Positions 30,706-41,826 of a stretch of DNA of 64,000 nucleotides are shown piece by piece. Made by a program: the position numbers and the translations under genes. Under the pieces are notes generated by a model. That model saw nothing but the letters and a program-made list of their open reading frames with translations. It was not told the DNA's origin and made no database searches. The DNA is taken from positions 5,092,252 to 5,156,251 of the forward strand of contig NC_067207.1 of NCBI RefSeq assembly GCF_026262505.1, read 5' to 3'. Source of the DNA: Trichomonas vaginalis G3 (taxonomy: Eukaryota > Parabasalia > Trichomonadida > Trichomonadidae). How positions within the stretch are numbered: the stretch's first letter is position 1; each line of letters starts with the position of its first letter.

Positions 30706-32235
30706 CTATGGTTTAATTTTTGCACCACTGATATTAGAAATTTAGCTGCTTCTTCCTCATTATGAGTTATTGCACAACAAAGGGGAGTCATATCATGAAA
30801 ACCCTTTGCATTGATGTCTGCTCCATGTGAAAGTAAAGTTTCTATAATTTCTTTATTACCATTACATGATGCACAGTGAAGTGCAGTATAATCTAAATTA
30901 TCTCTTATGTTGATATCAGCACCATTTGAGATAAGAAATTTTACTATTTCTTCACAACCATTTTCAGCGCATAATGAAGAGCAGATTTTTTATAATTGTC
31001 TTCAATAGCATTGACATCAATACCGCATGCAATTAGAAGTTCTGCAATTTCTTTACTATTTTCTCTTGCTGCAAAATGAAGAGCATTAAAACTACGAGAA
31101 GTTTTTGCATGTATATCAGCACCATATGCAATAAGGAGTTCTGCTGTTTCTTTACTGTTAAACAATGCGCATGATGAAGAGGAGTCAAATCTTGATTACT
31201 TTTTGCATTAACATCAGCTCCATACGTTATAAGAAGATTTGCAGTTTCTAAACTATTATGTTCTGCAGCAATATGAATCGAAGATTTACGAGACATTTTA
31301 ATTGTTGTAGCAACATTGGCTCCATGGGCAATAAGAAATTCAGCGGCTGATTTGTTATTAACAACTGAAGAATAATGAAGTGCAGACATACCTCCTTTAT
31401 TTGTAAAATTTATATCGGAAACATGTGAAAATAAATATTCAATGAGATTAGGAATAAAAAAACAAGGTGAATAAGTAAAACATTCATTGAAATTGTTTGT
31501 TTGATCTAAATAAATGAAATATGCATGAATATTATGATAGTAATAGCAATAATTCAATTCTATTTCGAGGTTGTGCTCATTCATTAGATAAGTAACAAAA
31601 TCAATGTTATGTACAGCTAGTGAATATTGCATACAACTGCCATTAATTTTTTGTTCTTTCATACATTCACTCATAATATCTGGATTTTCTCCTAAAAACG
31701 AATTATAAAGACAAAGACGAGTAGTTTTTGAATTATTATTTGATCTCAATAGTTTGAAACATTTAACAGATCCATAATAACTACATAATTCAATCAGTGA
31801 ATATGGAAAGTCTTGAATTGGATATAAATCAATTTTCGATTTTTGATTTAAATTAAAACCTTCTTGTTCAGTGAAGGAAATAAATGCATCAATGTCATCA
31901 TTCACAATAGCATTATAAATTGTGTTTTCTTCATGAAGATTTGGAATGGATTGAATAATGTCATATTTATCAAGGTGAAATTCTTGGCAAAGTTTTGTCA
32001 TGAGAGATTTGTATCCTTTAACATATCGATTATTAAATCGAATGATACCTTTAATAATATTTATCATACTATCTGCACTAAAATATGATGTTTCGATCAA
32101 GTTATTTTTGATTTGTTTGTAAACATTTGTAATTTCTTCACCTTCGTTAGACCGAAGCCTGTGTAGTGCATTAAATGTATCATCATAATCTTTATATTTA
32201 CTGATAAGCTCGTTATAAATATGATGGTCGCTCAT
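30706..32235 (-). CDS. Ankyrin/DUF3447 protein, unit 2 (three single-base deletions in C-terminal part)
   Basis: From ATG 32235 the frame is identical to the intact unit-3 gene up to about 31165. Single missing bases near 31165, 30968 and 30735 then shift the frame within the ankyrin repeats. The ankyrin signal continues across all three. One amino-acid pair differs from unit 3 (NN versus KY near 31735). The fault is confined to the last 500 bases of the gene, close to unit 1, so it may mark a low-coverage assembly join rather than biology. Confidence 0.75.
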
Positions 32236-33189
32236 AAAAAAAGTATTTTTATCGGCGTGAAGACACAAAACAAGACAATCATTCAATATACCATAGTGAA
32301 TGCATTCAAATACAAGAATTATACTTAAAGTCGATTTATTTATTGAAATTGAAATTATTTCTGTTTGAATACCAGAAAGAAAGAAAAAATACTTTGTATG
32401 CTCATTTAATTCTGATATCAAGAAAAAGCATGTGAGCATAGCAGGTTCAAAAGAATTTTTTTCGTACAAATGCTCAATCGAGTTAAAAATACTAATTGAA
32501 ATATACGAAATTACAAAAAGTAAACATTTTATTCATATATTACTTAAAACTCATGTGCTTATTCTCAAAAATGGTCGAAACAATTTTATGATCTTAAACT
32601 TTGAATTTTAATTATGCCTTTATTCGTTCAGTTGAGTATATTCGTACAAACTCTCGTTATCTGATAAATTAACTATAATAAATTAACATTTTTAATAATT
32701 TGATGGTATTATTGGCTTGCTAGTATAATATAATATAAATTAGAGTTTGTTGCTCTAGAATGTATCTGGAACAATTGCATTGATCTCAGATTAAGAAATA
32801 CTGCTAACAAGTTTATTATTTGCTTGTGTTCTGTAGAAAAACGAAATAAATCAAATCTTATTCATTGACTCGAATTGTGTATGAAAAACTATTGATTCAG
32901 CTTATGGGATATTGCTGCTCGGAGCACTTGCGAGATTTATGCCGAGCATAAATTTGAATGTCACTTTTTACCCTCAACAGCCCTTGTATAGTAATCTCAA
33001 TTCAAATGATATTTAATTATTAGTTCAAACTTTTTCATTTGTGTTTTCAATTTTCAGAGGTTTTGAAAACAAAAATAATAGACAGGCTGAGAATTCGTAC
33101 TCTATATTATATGGTATTTATATAACCTATATTTCTTATCGACTCTCTGAAATAAAGTTGTCATTTGACAAGACTGACATTTTATAATA
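32236..33189. other. Divergent spacer of unit 2
   Basis: A 954-bp bidirectional promoter region between the ankyrin and saposin-like starts, the same length as in unit 3. AT-rich; the only longer ORFs are mirror frames. Confidence 0.55.
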
Positions 33190-33549
33190 ATGTTTTTCTT
33201 GTTATGTGCCCGTCTTGTTGGAGCTACATTTGAAGAACAATCTTGCAGTGTATGCAAGATGCTAACATGGCGAGTTCCACAATTGCTTGCACAAGGTAAA
33301 AGCGACGAAAAAATTTCAAGGGAGTTCAACTGTTTTTGCCCCGCAGTAGAGTCAAGCTCCGCGTATGCATGCCGAGAGTATTGTTCTGCCATGAGGGCTC
33401 ACAAGCGCGAAATAATCAGATACATTAAGGCAGGCGAGAAACCATCAGAAATATGTTTTTCACATAAGTTTTGCCCACAAAGCACCAATGGACATGCTCA
33501 TCAAAGAGTATTTAAGAGAAGAGTTCCAAGAAGAGAATTAAAACCATAA
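33190..33549 (+). CDS. Saposin-like (SapB-fold) secreted peptide, unit 2
   Basis: This 119-residue protein has a short signal peptide (MFFLLCARLVGATF) followed by a saposin-B cysteine pattern: CxxC at 19/22, Cys50, Cys61, Cys89 and Cys95, plus extra Cys48 and Cys65. The spacings 0, 3, 31, 42 and a final pair six apart match the SapB fold, with a 4-residue insertion before the last pair. The tail is basic (KRRVPRREL). Related saposin-like proteins of trichomonads and amoebapores of Entamoeba bind and can permeabilise membranes of bacteria or host cells. Pore activity is not shown by the sequence. It is transcribed divergently from the ankyrin gene. Confidence 0.8.
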   Translation: MFFLLCARLVGATFEEQSCSVCKMLTWRVPQLLAQGKSDEKISREFNCFCPAVESSSAYACREYCSAMRAHKREIIRYIKAGEKPSEICFSHKFCPQSTNGHAHQRVFKRRVPRRELKP

Positions 33550-34761
33550 TTTCTGGAATAAAAGTTAATGCAAAAGCTTGAATCTTTACATTTTGTTATA
33601 TAGTTTGAGCATATACATAACAACTAATATCGAAACATTTTATGTTTATATGTTTTCAAGAAAATTGAATTCTCAATAAGAAAAAAAAGTTTATTCTAGC
33701 AATAGTAAAAATACATCGTAGTGAGTAATGAGTCTACTAAGCATCTTGCTCATGGACATCGGATTTCTATGATAATTTCATGGGAAATGTGAATTTGATA
33801 TTTTCATTTCTGGTTTAATAAACGCAGGTAGGTCCTTAATGTTTGCAATAAACCGCAACAAATGTGTTGGATTCGGTTTCAATATGGAATTTCTGGCCTA
33901 TTGGAAGAAGTCGCCTTATGCTTCAATTGATTTTTTGTGTTCTATTCAATTTTTTTTGAAAGGAAATGCCATCATTCGCTGCAAATTTTTTGGCTCAATC
34001 TATTGTCAGAAACGTGAGATTGAATGTGTATTTCTTTTTATGCTTGAAACTTTGGATATAAATATATAGTATTTCTAATTCTCTTTCTAAATTTCATAAA
34101 TATTTTTTTTTCAAATGTATACTTTCTGACAAAGAGAGTCTCAGGAAGTACTCAAAATGTGATTTTTAATTTCATCACTTTTTTGGCGACACTAAGCGAT
34201 TTTATTTAGAGAATTATTTTGGAAATTAGAGAATTTTCGAGATCAATTTCGTAAGTAAAGAACTTATTAGGAGATTGATAGGATATGGATATATTGCAAT
34301 AAGACATTAGAACAATGTGATACTTAGCAAGATTAGATCTGAATATGGGAAATGAAACTGCAAATTCTCTAATTTTTTTTGTGAGCATTTATTGCATTTA
34401 TTTGGTAAAGCTCACACATTGAACTGAGATTCTTTATGCGCTAAAGTATAAAAATAGTAAGTTTCCAATGTGTTTTTAAAATAATTGCACATAAACAAAT
34501 ACTGGCTGGAGCAATGCATTTAAAATATTATTAAGATTTATCATCGAAAATTATCAAAATTGATAATCCAAAAAGTCTTTGTAATATCCTTATGCATTTT
34601 TTTTCATTATTTATAATGAATTTATAGGCTTTAATGAAAATAAGAGAATGACTAGAATCATATTCTCTCGGCACATAGAATTGAAAATGGAGTTACTATA
34701 AAACTAAATGGATTTATTATTTTGGTGTAAAAAATAAATAAATTCAATTATTTAGTAAGAA
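33550..34761. other. Convergent spacer of unit 2
   Basis: Non-coding 1.2 kb. A 76-residue ORF at 33839-34069 recurs in unit 3 only because the DNA is identical, and is broken in unit 1. I do not call it a gene. Confidence 0.5.
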
Positions 34762-36294
34762 CTATGGTTTAATTTTTGCACCACGTGATATTAGAAATTT
34801 AGCTGCTTCTTCCTCATTATGAGTTATTGCACAACAAAGGGGAGTCATATCATGAAAACCCTTTGCATTGATGTCTGCTCCATGTGAAAGTAAAGTTTCT
34901 ATAATTTCTTTATTACCATTACATGATGCACAGTGAAGTGCAGTATAATCTAAATTATCTCTTATGTTGATATCAGCACCATTTGAGATAAGAAATTTTA
35001 CTATTTCTTCACAACCATTTTCAGCGGCATAATGAAGAGCAGATTTTTTATAATTGTCTTCAATAGCATTGACATCAATACCGCATGCAATTAGAAGTTC
35101 TGCAATTTCTTTACTATTTTCTCTTGCTGCAAAATGAAGAGCATTAAAACTACGAGAAGTTTTTGCATGTATATCAGCACCATATGCAATAAGGAGTTCT
35201 GCTGTTTCTTTACTGTTAAACAATGCTGCATGATGAAGAGGAGTCAAATCTTGATTACTTTTTGCATTAACATCAGCTCCATACGTTATAAGAAGATTTG
35301 CAGTTTCTAAACTATTATGTTCTGCAGCAATATGAATCGAAGATTTACGAGACATTTTAATTGTTGTAGCAACATTGGCTCCATGGGCAATAAGAAATTC
35401 AGCGGCTGATTTGTTATTAACAACTGAAGAATAATGAAGTGCAGACATACCTCCTTTATTTGTAAAATTTATATCGGAAACATGTGAAAATAAATATTCA
35501 ATGAGATTAGGAATAAAAAAACAAGGTGAATAAGTAAAACATTCATTGAAATTGTTTGTTTGATCTAAATAAATGAAATATGCATGAATATTATGATAGT
35601 AATAGCAATAATTCAATTCTATTTCGAGGTTGTGCTCATTCATTAGATAAGTAACAAAATCAATGTTATGTACAGCTAGTGAATATTGCATACAACTGCC
35701 ATTAATTTTTTGTTCTTTCATACATTCACTCATAATATCTGGATTTTCTCCTAAAAACGAATTATAAAGACAAAGACGAGTAGTTTTTGAATTATATTTT
35801 GATCTCAATAGTTTGAAACATTTAACAGATCCATAATAACTACATAATTCAATCAGTGAATATGGAAAGTCTTGAATTGGATATAAATCAATTTTCGATT
35901 TTTGATTTAAATTAAAACCTTCTTGTTCAGTGAAGGAAATAAATGCATCAATGTCATCATTCACAATAGCATTATAAATTGTGTTTTCTTCATGAAGATT
36001 TGGAATGGATTGAATAATGTCATATTTATCAAGGTGAAATTCTTGGCAAAGTTTTGTCATGAGAGATTTGTATCCTTTAACATATCGATTATTAAATCGA
36101 ATGATACCTTTAATAATATTTATCATACTATCTGCACTAAAATATGATGTTTCGATCAAGTTATTTTTGATTTGTTTGTAAACATTTGTAATTTCTTCAC
36201 CTTCGTTAGACCGAAGCCTGTGTAGTGCATTAAATGTATCATCATAATCTTTATATTTACTGATAAGCTCGTTATAAATATGATGGTCGCTCAT
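34762..36294 (-). CDS. Ankyrin/DUF3447 protein, unit 3 (intact)
   Basis: It encodes 510 residues from ATG 36294 (MSDHHIYNELISKYKDYDDT), the standard start of this trichomonad family; the longer open frame to 36528 adds a non-conserved, hydrophobic stretch. Residues 1-260 are helical and include the DUF3447 region (around 'YGSVKCFKLLRS' to 'HNIDFVTYLMNEHNLEIE'). About seven ankyrin repeats then run to the end ('ALHYAAENGCEEIVKFLISNGADIN'). No signal peptide or membrane segment, so it is presumably cytosolic and interacts with proteins. The partner is unknown. It is divergent from the saposin-like gene in the same unit. Confidence 0.9.
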   Translation of the reverse strand: MSDHHIYNELISKYKDYDDTFNALHRLRSNEGEEITNVYKQIKNNLIETSYFSADSMINIIKGIIRFNNRYVKGYKSLMTKLCQEFHLDKYDIIQSIPNLHEENTIYNAIVNDDIDAFISFTEQEGFNLNQKSKIDLYPIQDFPYSLIELCSYYGSVKCFKLLRSKYNSKTTRLCLYNSFLGENPDIMSECMKEQKINGSCMQYSLAVHNIDFVTYLMNEHNLEIELNYCYYYHNIHAYFIYLDQTNNFNECFTYSPCFFIPNLIEYLFSHVSDINFTNKGGMSALHYSSVVNNKSAAEFLIAHGANVATTIKMSRKSSIHIAAEHNSLETANLLITYGADVNAKSNQDLTPLHHAALFNSKETAELLIAYGADIHAKTSRSFNALHFAARENSKEIAELLIACGIDVNAIEDNYKKSALHYAAENGCEEIVKFLISNGADINIRDNLDYTALHCASCNGNKEIIETLLSHGADINAKGFHDMTPLCCAITHNEEEAAKFLISRGAKIKP

Positions 36295-37248
36295 AAAAAA
36301 AGTATTTTTATCGGCGTGAAGACACAAAACAAGACAATCATTCAATATACCATAGTGAATGCATTCAAATACAAGAATTATACTTAAAGTCGATTTATTT
36401 ATTGAAATTGAAATTATTTCTGTTTGAATACCAGAAAGAAAGAAAAAATACTTTGTATGCTCATTTAATTCTGATATCAAGAAAAAGCATGTGAGCATAG
36501 CAGGTTCAAAAGAATTTTTTTCGTACAAATGCTCAATCGAGTTAAAAATACTAATTGAAATATACGAAATTACAAAAAGTAAACATTTTATTCATATATT
36601 ACTTAAAACTCATGTGCTTATTCTCAAAAATGGTCGAAACAATTTTATGATCTTAAACTTTGAATTTTAATTATGCCTTTATTCGTTCAGTTGAGTATAT
36701 TCGTACAAACTCTCGTTATCTGATAAATTAACTATAATAAATTAACATTTTTAATAATTTGATGGTATTATTGGCTTGCTAGTATAATATAATATAAATT
36801 AGAGTTTGTTGCTCTAGAATGTATCTGGAACAATTGCATTGATCTCAGATTAAGAAATACTGCTAACAAGTTTATTATTTGCTTGTGTTCTGTAGAAAAA
36901 CGAAATAAATCAAATCTTATTCATTGACTCGAATTGTGTATGAAAAACTATTGATTCAGCTTATGGGATATTGCTGCTCGGAGCACTTGCGAGATTTATG
37001 CCGAGCATAAATTTGAATGTCACTTTTTACCCTCAACAGCCCTTGTATAGTAATCTCAATTCAAATGATATTTAATTATTAGTTCAAACTTTTTCATTTG
37101 TGTTTTCAATTTTCAGAGGTTTTGAAAACAAAAATAATAGACAGGCTGAGAATTCGTACTCTATATTATATGGTATTTATATAACCTATATTTCTTATCG
37201 ACTCTCTGAAATAAAGTTGTCATTTGACAAGACTGACATTTTATAATA
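36295..37248. other. Divergent spacer of unit 3
   Basis: Same 954-bp bidirectional promoter region as 32236-33189. No distinct motif set could be proven by eye. Confidence 0.55.
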
Positions 37249-37608
37249 ATGTTTTTCTTGTTATGTGCCCGTCTTGTTGGAGCTACATTTGAAGAACAAT
37301 CTTGCAGTGTATGCAAGATGCTAACATGGCGAGTTCCACAATTGCTTGCACAAGGTAAAAGCGACGAAAAAATTTCAAGGGAGTTCAACTGTTTTTGCCC
37401 CGCAGTAGAGTCAAGCTCCGCGTATGCATGCCGAGAGTATTGTTCTGCCATGAGGGCTCACAAGCGCGAAATAATCAGATACATTAAGGCAGGCGAGAAA
37501 CCATCAGAAATATGTTTTTCACATAAGTTTTGCCCACAAAGCACCAATGGACATGCTCATCAAAGAGTATTTAAGAGAAGAGTTCCAAGAAGAGAATTAA
37601 AACCATAA
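37249..37608 (+). CDS. Saposin-like (SapB-fold) secreted peptide, unit 3
   Basis: Protein identical to the unit-2 copy (119 residues, signal peptide, SapB cysteines). Identity at exactly 4,059 bp distance shows a very recent duplication, active homogenisation, or an assembly duplication. Confidence 0.8.
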   Translation: MFFLLCARLVGATFEEQSCSVCKMLTWRVPQLLAQGKSDEKISREFNCFCPAVESSSAYACREYCSAMRAHKREIIRYIKAGEKPSEICFSHKFCPQSTNGHAHQRVFKRRVPRRELKP

Positions 37609-38820
37609 TTTCTGGAATAAAAGTTAATGCAAAAGCTTGAATCTTTACATTTTGTTATATAGTTTGAGCATATACATAACAACTAATATCGAAACATTTT
37701 ATGTTTATATGTTTTCAAGAAAATTGAATTCTCAATAAGAAAAAAAAGTTTATTCTAGCAATAGTAAAAATACATCGTAGTGAGTAATGAGTCTACTAAG
37801 CATCTTGCTCATGGACATCGGATTTCTATGATAATTTCATGGGAAATGTGAATTTGATATTTTCATTTCTGGTTTAATAAACGCAGGTAGGTCCTTAATG
37901 TTTGCAATAAACCGCAACAAATGTGTTGGATTCGGTTTCAATATGGAATTTCTGGCCTATTGGAAGAAGTCGCCTTATGCTTCAATTGATTTTTTGTGTT
38001 CTATTCAATTTTTTTTGAAAGGAAATGCCATCATTCGCTGCAAATTTTTTGGCTCAATCTATTGTCAGAAACGTGAGATTGAATGTGTATTTCTTTTTAT
38101 GCTTGAAACTTTGGATATAAATATATAGTATTTCTAATTCTCTTTCTAAATTTCATAAATATTTTTTTTTCAAATGTATACTTTCTGACAAAGAGAGTCT
38201 CAGGAAGTACTCAAAATGTGATTTTTAATTTCATCACTTTTTTGGCGACACTAAGCGATTTTATTTAGAGAATTATTTTGGAAATTAGAGAATTTTCGAG
38301 ATCAATTTCGTAAGTAAAGAACTTATTAGGAGATTGATAGGATATGGATATATTGCAATAAGACATTAGAACAATGTGATACTTAGCAAGATTAGATCTG
38401 AATATGGGAAATGAAACTGCAAATTCTCTAATTTTTTTTGTGAGCATTTATTGCATTTATTTGGTAAAGCTCACACATTGAACTGAGATTCTTTATGCGC
38501 TAAAGTATAAAAATAGTAAGTTTCCAATGTGTTTTTAAAATAATTGCACATAAACAAATACTGGCTGGAGCAATGCATTTAAAATATTATTAAGATTTAT
38601 CATCGAAAATTATCAAAATTGATAATCCAAAAAGTCTTTGTAATATCCTTATGCATTTTTTTTCATTATTTATAATGAATTTATAGGCTTTAATGAAAAT
38701 AAGAGAATGACTAGAATCATATTCTCTCGGCACATAGAATTGAAAATGGAGTTACTATAAAACTAAATGGATTTATTATTTTGGTGTAAAAAATAAATAA
38801 ATTCAATTATTTAGTAAGAA
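37609..38820. other. Convergent spacer of unit 3
   Basis: Non-coding 1.2 kb identical to 33550-34761. No gene called. Confidence 0.5.
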
Positions 38821-40353
38821 CTATGGTTTAATTTTTGCACCACGTGATATTAGAAATTTAGCTGCTTCTTCCTCATTATGAGTTATTGCACAACAAAGGG
38901 GAGTCATATCATGAAAACCCTTTGCATTGATGTCTGCTCCATGTGAAAGTAAAGTTTCTATAATTTCTTTATTACCATTACATGATGCACAGTGAAGTGC
39001 AGTATAATCTAAATTATCTCTTATGTTGATATCAGCACCATTTGAGATAAGAAATTTTACTATTTCTTCACAACCATTTTCAGCGGCATAATGAAGAGCA
39101 GATTTTTTATAATTGTCTTCAATAGCATTGACATCAATACCGCATGCAATTAGAAGTTCTGCAATTTCTTTACTATTTTCTCTTGCTGCAAAATGAAGAG
39201 CATTAAAACTACGAGAAGTTTTTGCATGTATATCAGCACCATATGCAATAAGGAGTTCTGCTGTTTCTTTACTGTTAAACAATGCTGCATGATGAAGAGG
39301 AGTCAAATCTTGATTACTTTTTGCATTAACATCAGCTCCATACGTTATAAGAAGATTTGCAGTTTCTAAACTATTATGTTCTGCAGCAATATGAATCGAA
39401 GATTTACGAGACATTTTAATTGTTGTAGCAACATTGGCTCCATGGGCAATAAGAAATTCAGCGGCTGATTTGTTATTAACAACTGAAGAATAATGAAGTG
39501 CAGACATACCTCCTTTATTTGTAAAATTTATATCGGAAACATGTGAAAATAAATATTCAATGAGATTAGGAATAAAAAAACAAGGTGAATAAGTAAAACA
39601 TTCATTGAAATTGTTTGTTTGATCTAAATAAATGAAATATGCATGAATATTATGATAGTAATAGCAATAATTCAATTCTATTTCGAGGTTGTGCTCATTC
39701 ATTAGATAAGTAACAAAATCAATGTTATGTACAGCTAGTGAATATTGCATACAACTGCCATTAATTTTTTGTTCTTTCATACATTCACTCATAATATCTG
39801 GATTTTCTCCTAAAAACGAATTATAAAGACAAAGACGAGTAGTTTTTGAATTATATTTTGATCTCAATAGTTTGAAACATTTAACAGATCCATAATAACT
39901 ACATAATTCAATCAGTGAATATGGAAAGTCTTGAATTGGATATAAATCAATTTTCGATTTTTGATTTAAATTAAAACCTTCTTGTTCAGTGAAGGAAATA
40001 AATGCATCAATGTCATCGTTCACAATAGCATTATAAATTGTGTTTTCTTCATGAAGATTTGGAATGGATTGAATAATGTCATATTTATCAAGGTGAAATT
40101 CTTGGCAAAGTTTTGTCATGAGAGATTTGTATCCTTTAACATATCGATTATTAAATCGAATGATACCTTTAATAATATTTATCATACTATCTGCACTAAA
40201 ATATGATGTTTCGATCAAGTTATTTTTGATTTGTTTGTAAACATTTGTAATTTCTTCACCTTCGTTAGACCGAAGCCTGTGTAGTGCATTAAATGTATCA
40301 TCATAATCTTTATATTTACTGATAAGCTCGTTATAAATATGATGGTCGCTCAT
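38821..40353 (-). CDS. Ankyrin/DUF3447 protein, unit 4 (intact)
   Basis: It encodes 510 residues from ATG 40353, identical in protein to the unit-3 copy; one silent base change is seen near 40018 (ATCATT to ATCGTT context). Just upstream, about 189 bp present in the other units are missing (junction near 40461), so its 5' flank differs from that of units 2 and 3. Domain layout is as in unit 3. Confidence 0.9.
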   Translation of the reverse strand: MSDHHIYNELISKYKDYDDTFNALHRLRSNEGEEITNVYKQIKNNLIETSYFSADSMINIIKGIIRFNNRYVKGYKSLMTKLCQEFHLDKYDIIQSIPNLHEENTIYNAIVNDDIDAFISFTEQEGFNLNQKSKIDLYPIQDFPYSLIELCSYYGSVKCFKLLRSKYNSKTTRLCLYNSFLGENPDIMSECMKEQKINGSCMQYSLAVHNIDFVTYLMNEHNLEIELNYCYYYHNIHAYFIYLDQTNNFNECFTYSPCFFIPNLIEYLFSHVSDINFTNKGGMSALHYSSVVNNKSAAEFLIAHGANVATTIKMSRKSSIHIAAEHNSLETANLLITYGADVNAKSNQDLTPLHHAALFNSKETAELLIAYGADIHAKTSRSFNALHFAARENSKEIAELLIACGIDVNAIEDNYKKSALHYAAENGCEEIVKFLISNGADINIRDNLDYTALHCASCNGNKEIIETLLSHGADINAKGFHDMTPLCCAITHNEEEAAKFLISRGAKIKP

Positions 40354-41137
40354 AAAAAAAGTATTTTTATCGGCGTGAAGACACAAAACAAGACAATCAT
40401 TCAATATACCATAGTGAATGCATTCAAATACAAGAATTATACTTAAAGTCGATTTATTTATTCATATATTACTTAAAACTCATGTGCTTATTCTCAAAAA
40501 TGGTCGAAACAATTTTATGATCTTAAACTTTGAATTTTTATTATGCCTTTGTTCGTTCAGTTGAGTATATCCGTACAAACTCTCGTTATCTGATAAATTA
40601 ACGCTAATAAATTAACATTTTTAGTATTTTGATGGTATTATTTTAACCTACCTTATTTGCTTGTTAGTATAATAGAATATAAATTAGAGTTTGTTGCTCT
40701 AGAATATCTTTGGAACAATTACATCGATCTCAGATTAAGAAATACTGCTAACAAGTTTATAATTTGCTTGTGTTCTGTAGAAAAACGAAATAAATCAAAT
40801 CTTATTCTTATGAAGAACCATTGATTCAGCTTATGGGATATTGCTGCTCGGAGCACTTGCGAGATTTATGCCGAGCATAAATTTGAATGTCACTTTTTAC
40901 CCTCAACAGCCCTTGTATAGTAATCTCAATTCAAATGATATTTAATTATTAGTTCAAACTTTTTCATTTGTGTTTTCAATTTTCAGAGGTTTTGAAAACA
41001 AAAATAATAGACAGGCTGAGAATTCGTACTCTATATTATATGGTATTTAAATAACCTATATGAGAGTTTTATATCTTATCAACTCTCTGAAAAAAAGTTG
41101 TCATTTGACAAGACTGACATGACAACATTTTATAATA
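40354..41137. other. Divergent spacer of unit 4 (shortened, diverged)
   Basis: Lacks about 189 bp next to the ankyrin start and carries scattered substitutions and small indels towards the saposin-like gene, including an insertion near 40640 and a deletion near 40805. This is the first clearly diverged part of the array. Confidence 0.6.
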
Positions 41138-41497
41138 ATGTTTTTCTTGTTATGTGCCCGTCTTGTTGGAGCTTCATTTAAAGAACAATCTTGCAGTGTA
41201 TGCAATATGCTAACATGGCGAGTTCCACAATTGCTTGCACAAGGTAAAAGCGACAAAGAAATTTCAAGGGAATTCAACTGTGTTTGCACCGCAGAAAGAT
41301 CACCAGCCGCGCTTGCATGCCGAGATTATTGTAATGCCATGGATGTTTACAAGCGCGAAATAATCAGATACATTAAGGCAGGCGAGAAACCATCAGAAAT
41401 CTGTGTTTCACATAAGTTTTGTCCACAAAGCAGCAATGGACATGTTCATCAAAAATTATTTAAGAGAAGAGTTCCAAGAAGAGAATTAAAACCATAA
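41138..41497 (+). CDS. Saposin-like (SapB-fold) secreted peptide, unit 4 (diverged copy)
   Basis: It is 119 residues and collinear with the unit 2/3 copies, without gaps. All Cys residues of the SapB pattern and the signal peptide are retained. About 22 residues differ, clustered in the loop between Cys50 and Cys61 and just after Cys65, with several charge changes. Only about three silent codon differences are seen, so the gene is kept open and appears to change its surface under selection. It is presumably a secreted membrane-active peptide like its sisters. Confidence 0.8.
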   Translation: MFFLLCARLVGASFKEQSCSVCNMLTWRVPQLLAQGKSDKEISREFNCVCTAERSPAALACRDYCNAMDVYKREIIRYIKAGEKPSEICVSHKFCPQSSNGHVHQKLFKRRVPRRELKP

Positions 41498-41624
41498 TTT
41501 CTGGAATAAAAGTTAATGCAAAAGCTTGAATCTTTACATTTTGTTATATAGTTTGAGCATATACATACAACTAATATAGAAACATTTTATGTATATATTT
41601 TTTCAAGAAAATTGAATTCTTCGC

Positions 41625-41826
41625 CTTCGTTTGACCGAAGCCTGTGTAGTGCATTAAATGTATCATCATAATCTTTATATTTACTGATAAGCTCGTTATA
41701 AATATGATGGTCGCTCATAAAAAAAGTATTTTTATCGGCGTGAAGACACAAAACAAGACAATCATTCAATATACCATAGTGAATGCATTCAAATACAAGA
41801 ATTATACTTAAAGTCGATTTATTTTT
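41625..41826 (-). pseudogene. Ankyrin/DUF3447 5'-end fragment (truncated fifth unit)
   Basis: About 200 bp match the 5' end of the ankyrin genes (codons from about RSNEGEE back through MSDHH and the upstream flank). They are joined abruptly at about 41622 to the sequence that normally follows the saposin-like gene. The junction lies in a shared GAATTCT/AATTTCTTC-like stretch. The array homology ends near 41830. Confidence 0.8.

Noticed and set aside
31864-32088. 74-residue plus ORF inside the ankyrin genes
   Set aside because: Antisense shadow of the ankyrin/DUF3447 coding strand.
33102-33392. 96-residue minus-strand ORF recurring in units 2 and 3
   Set aside because: Antisense to the saposin-like gene. 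It recurs only because the DNA is identical and is shortened and altered in the diverged unit 4.
33839-34069. 76-residue plus ORF recurring in the convergent spacers
   Set aside because: Present only in identical copies, broken in unit 1, with no family features.
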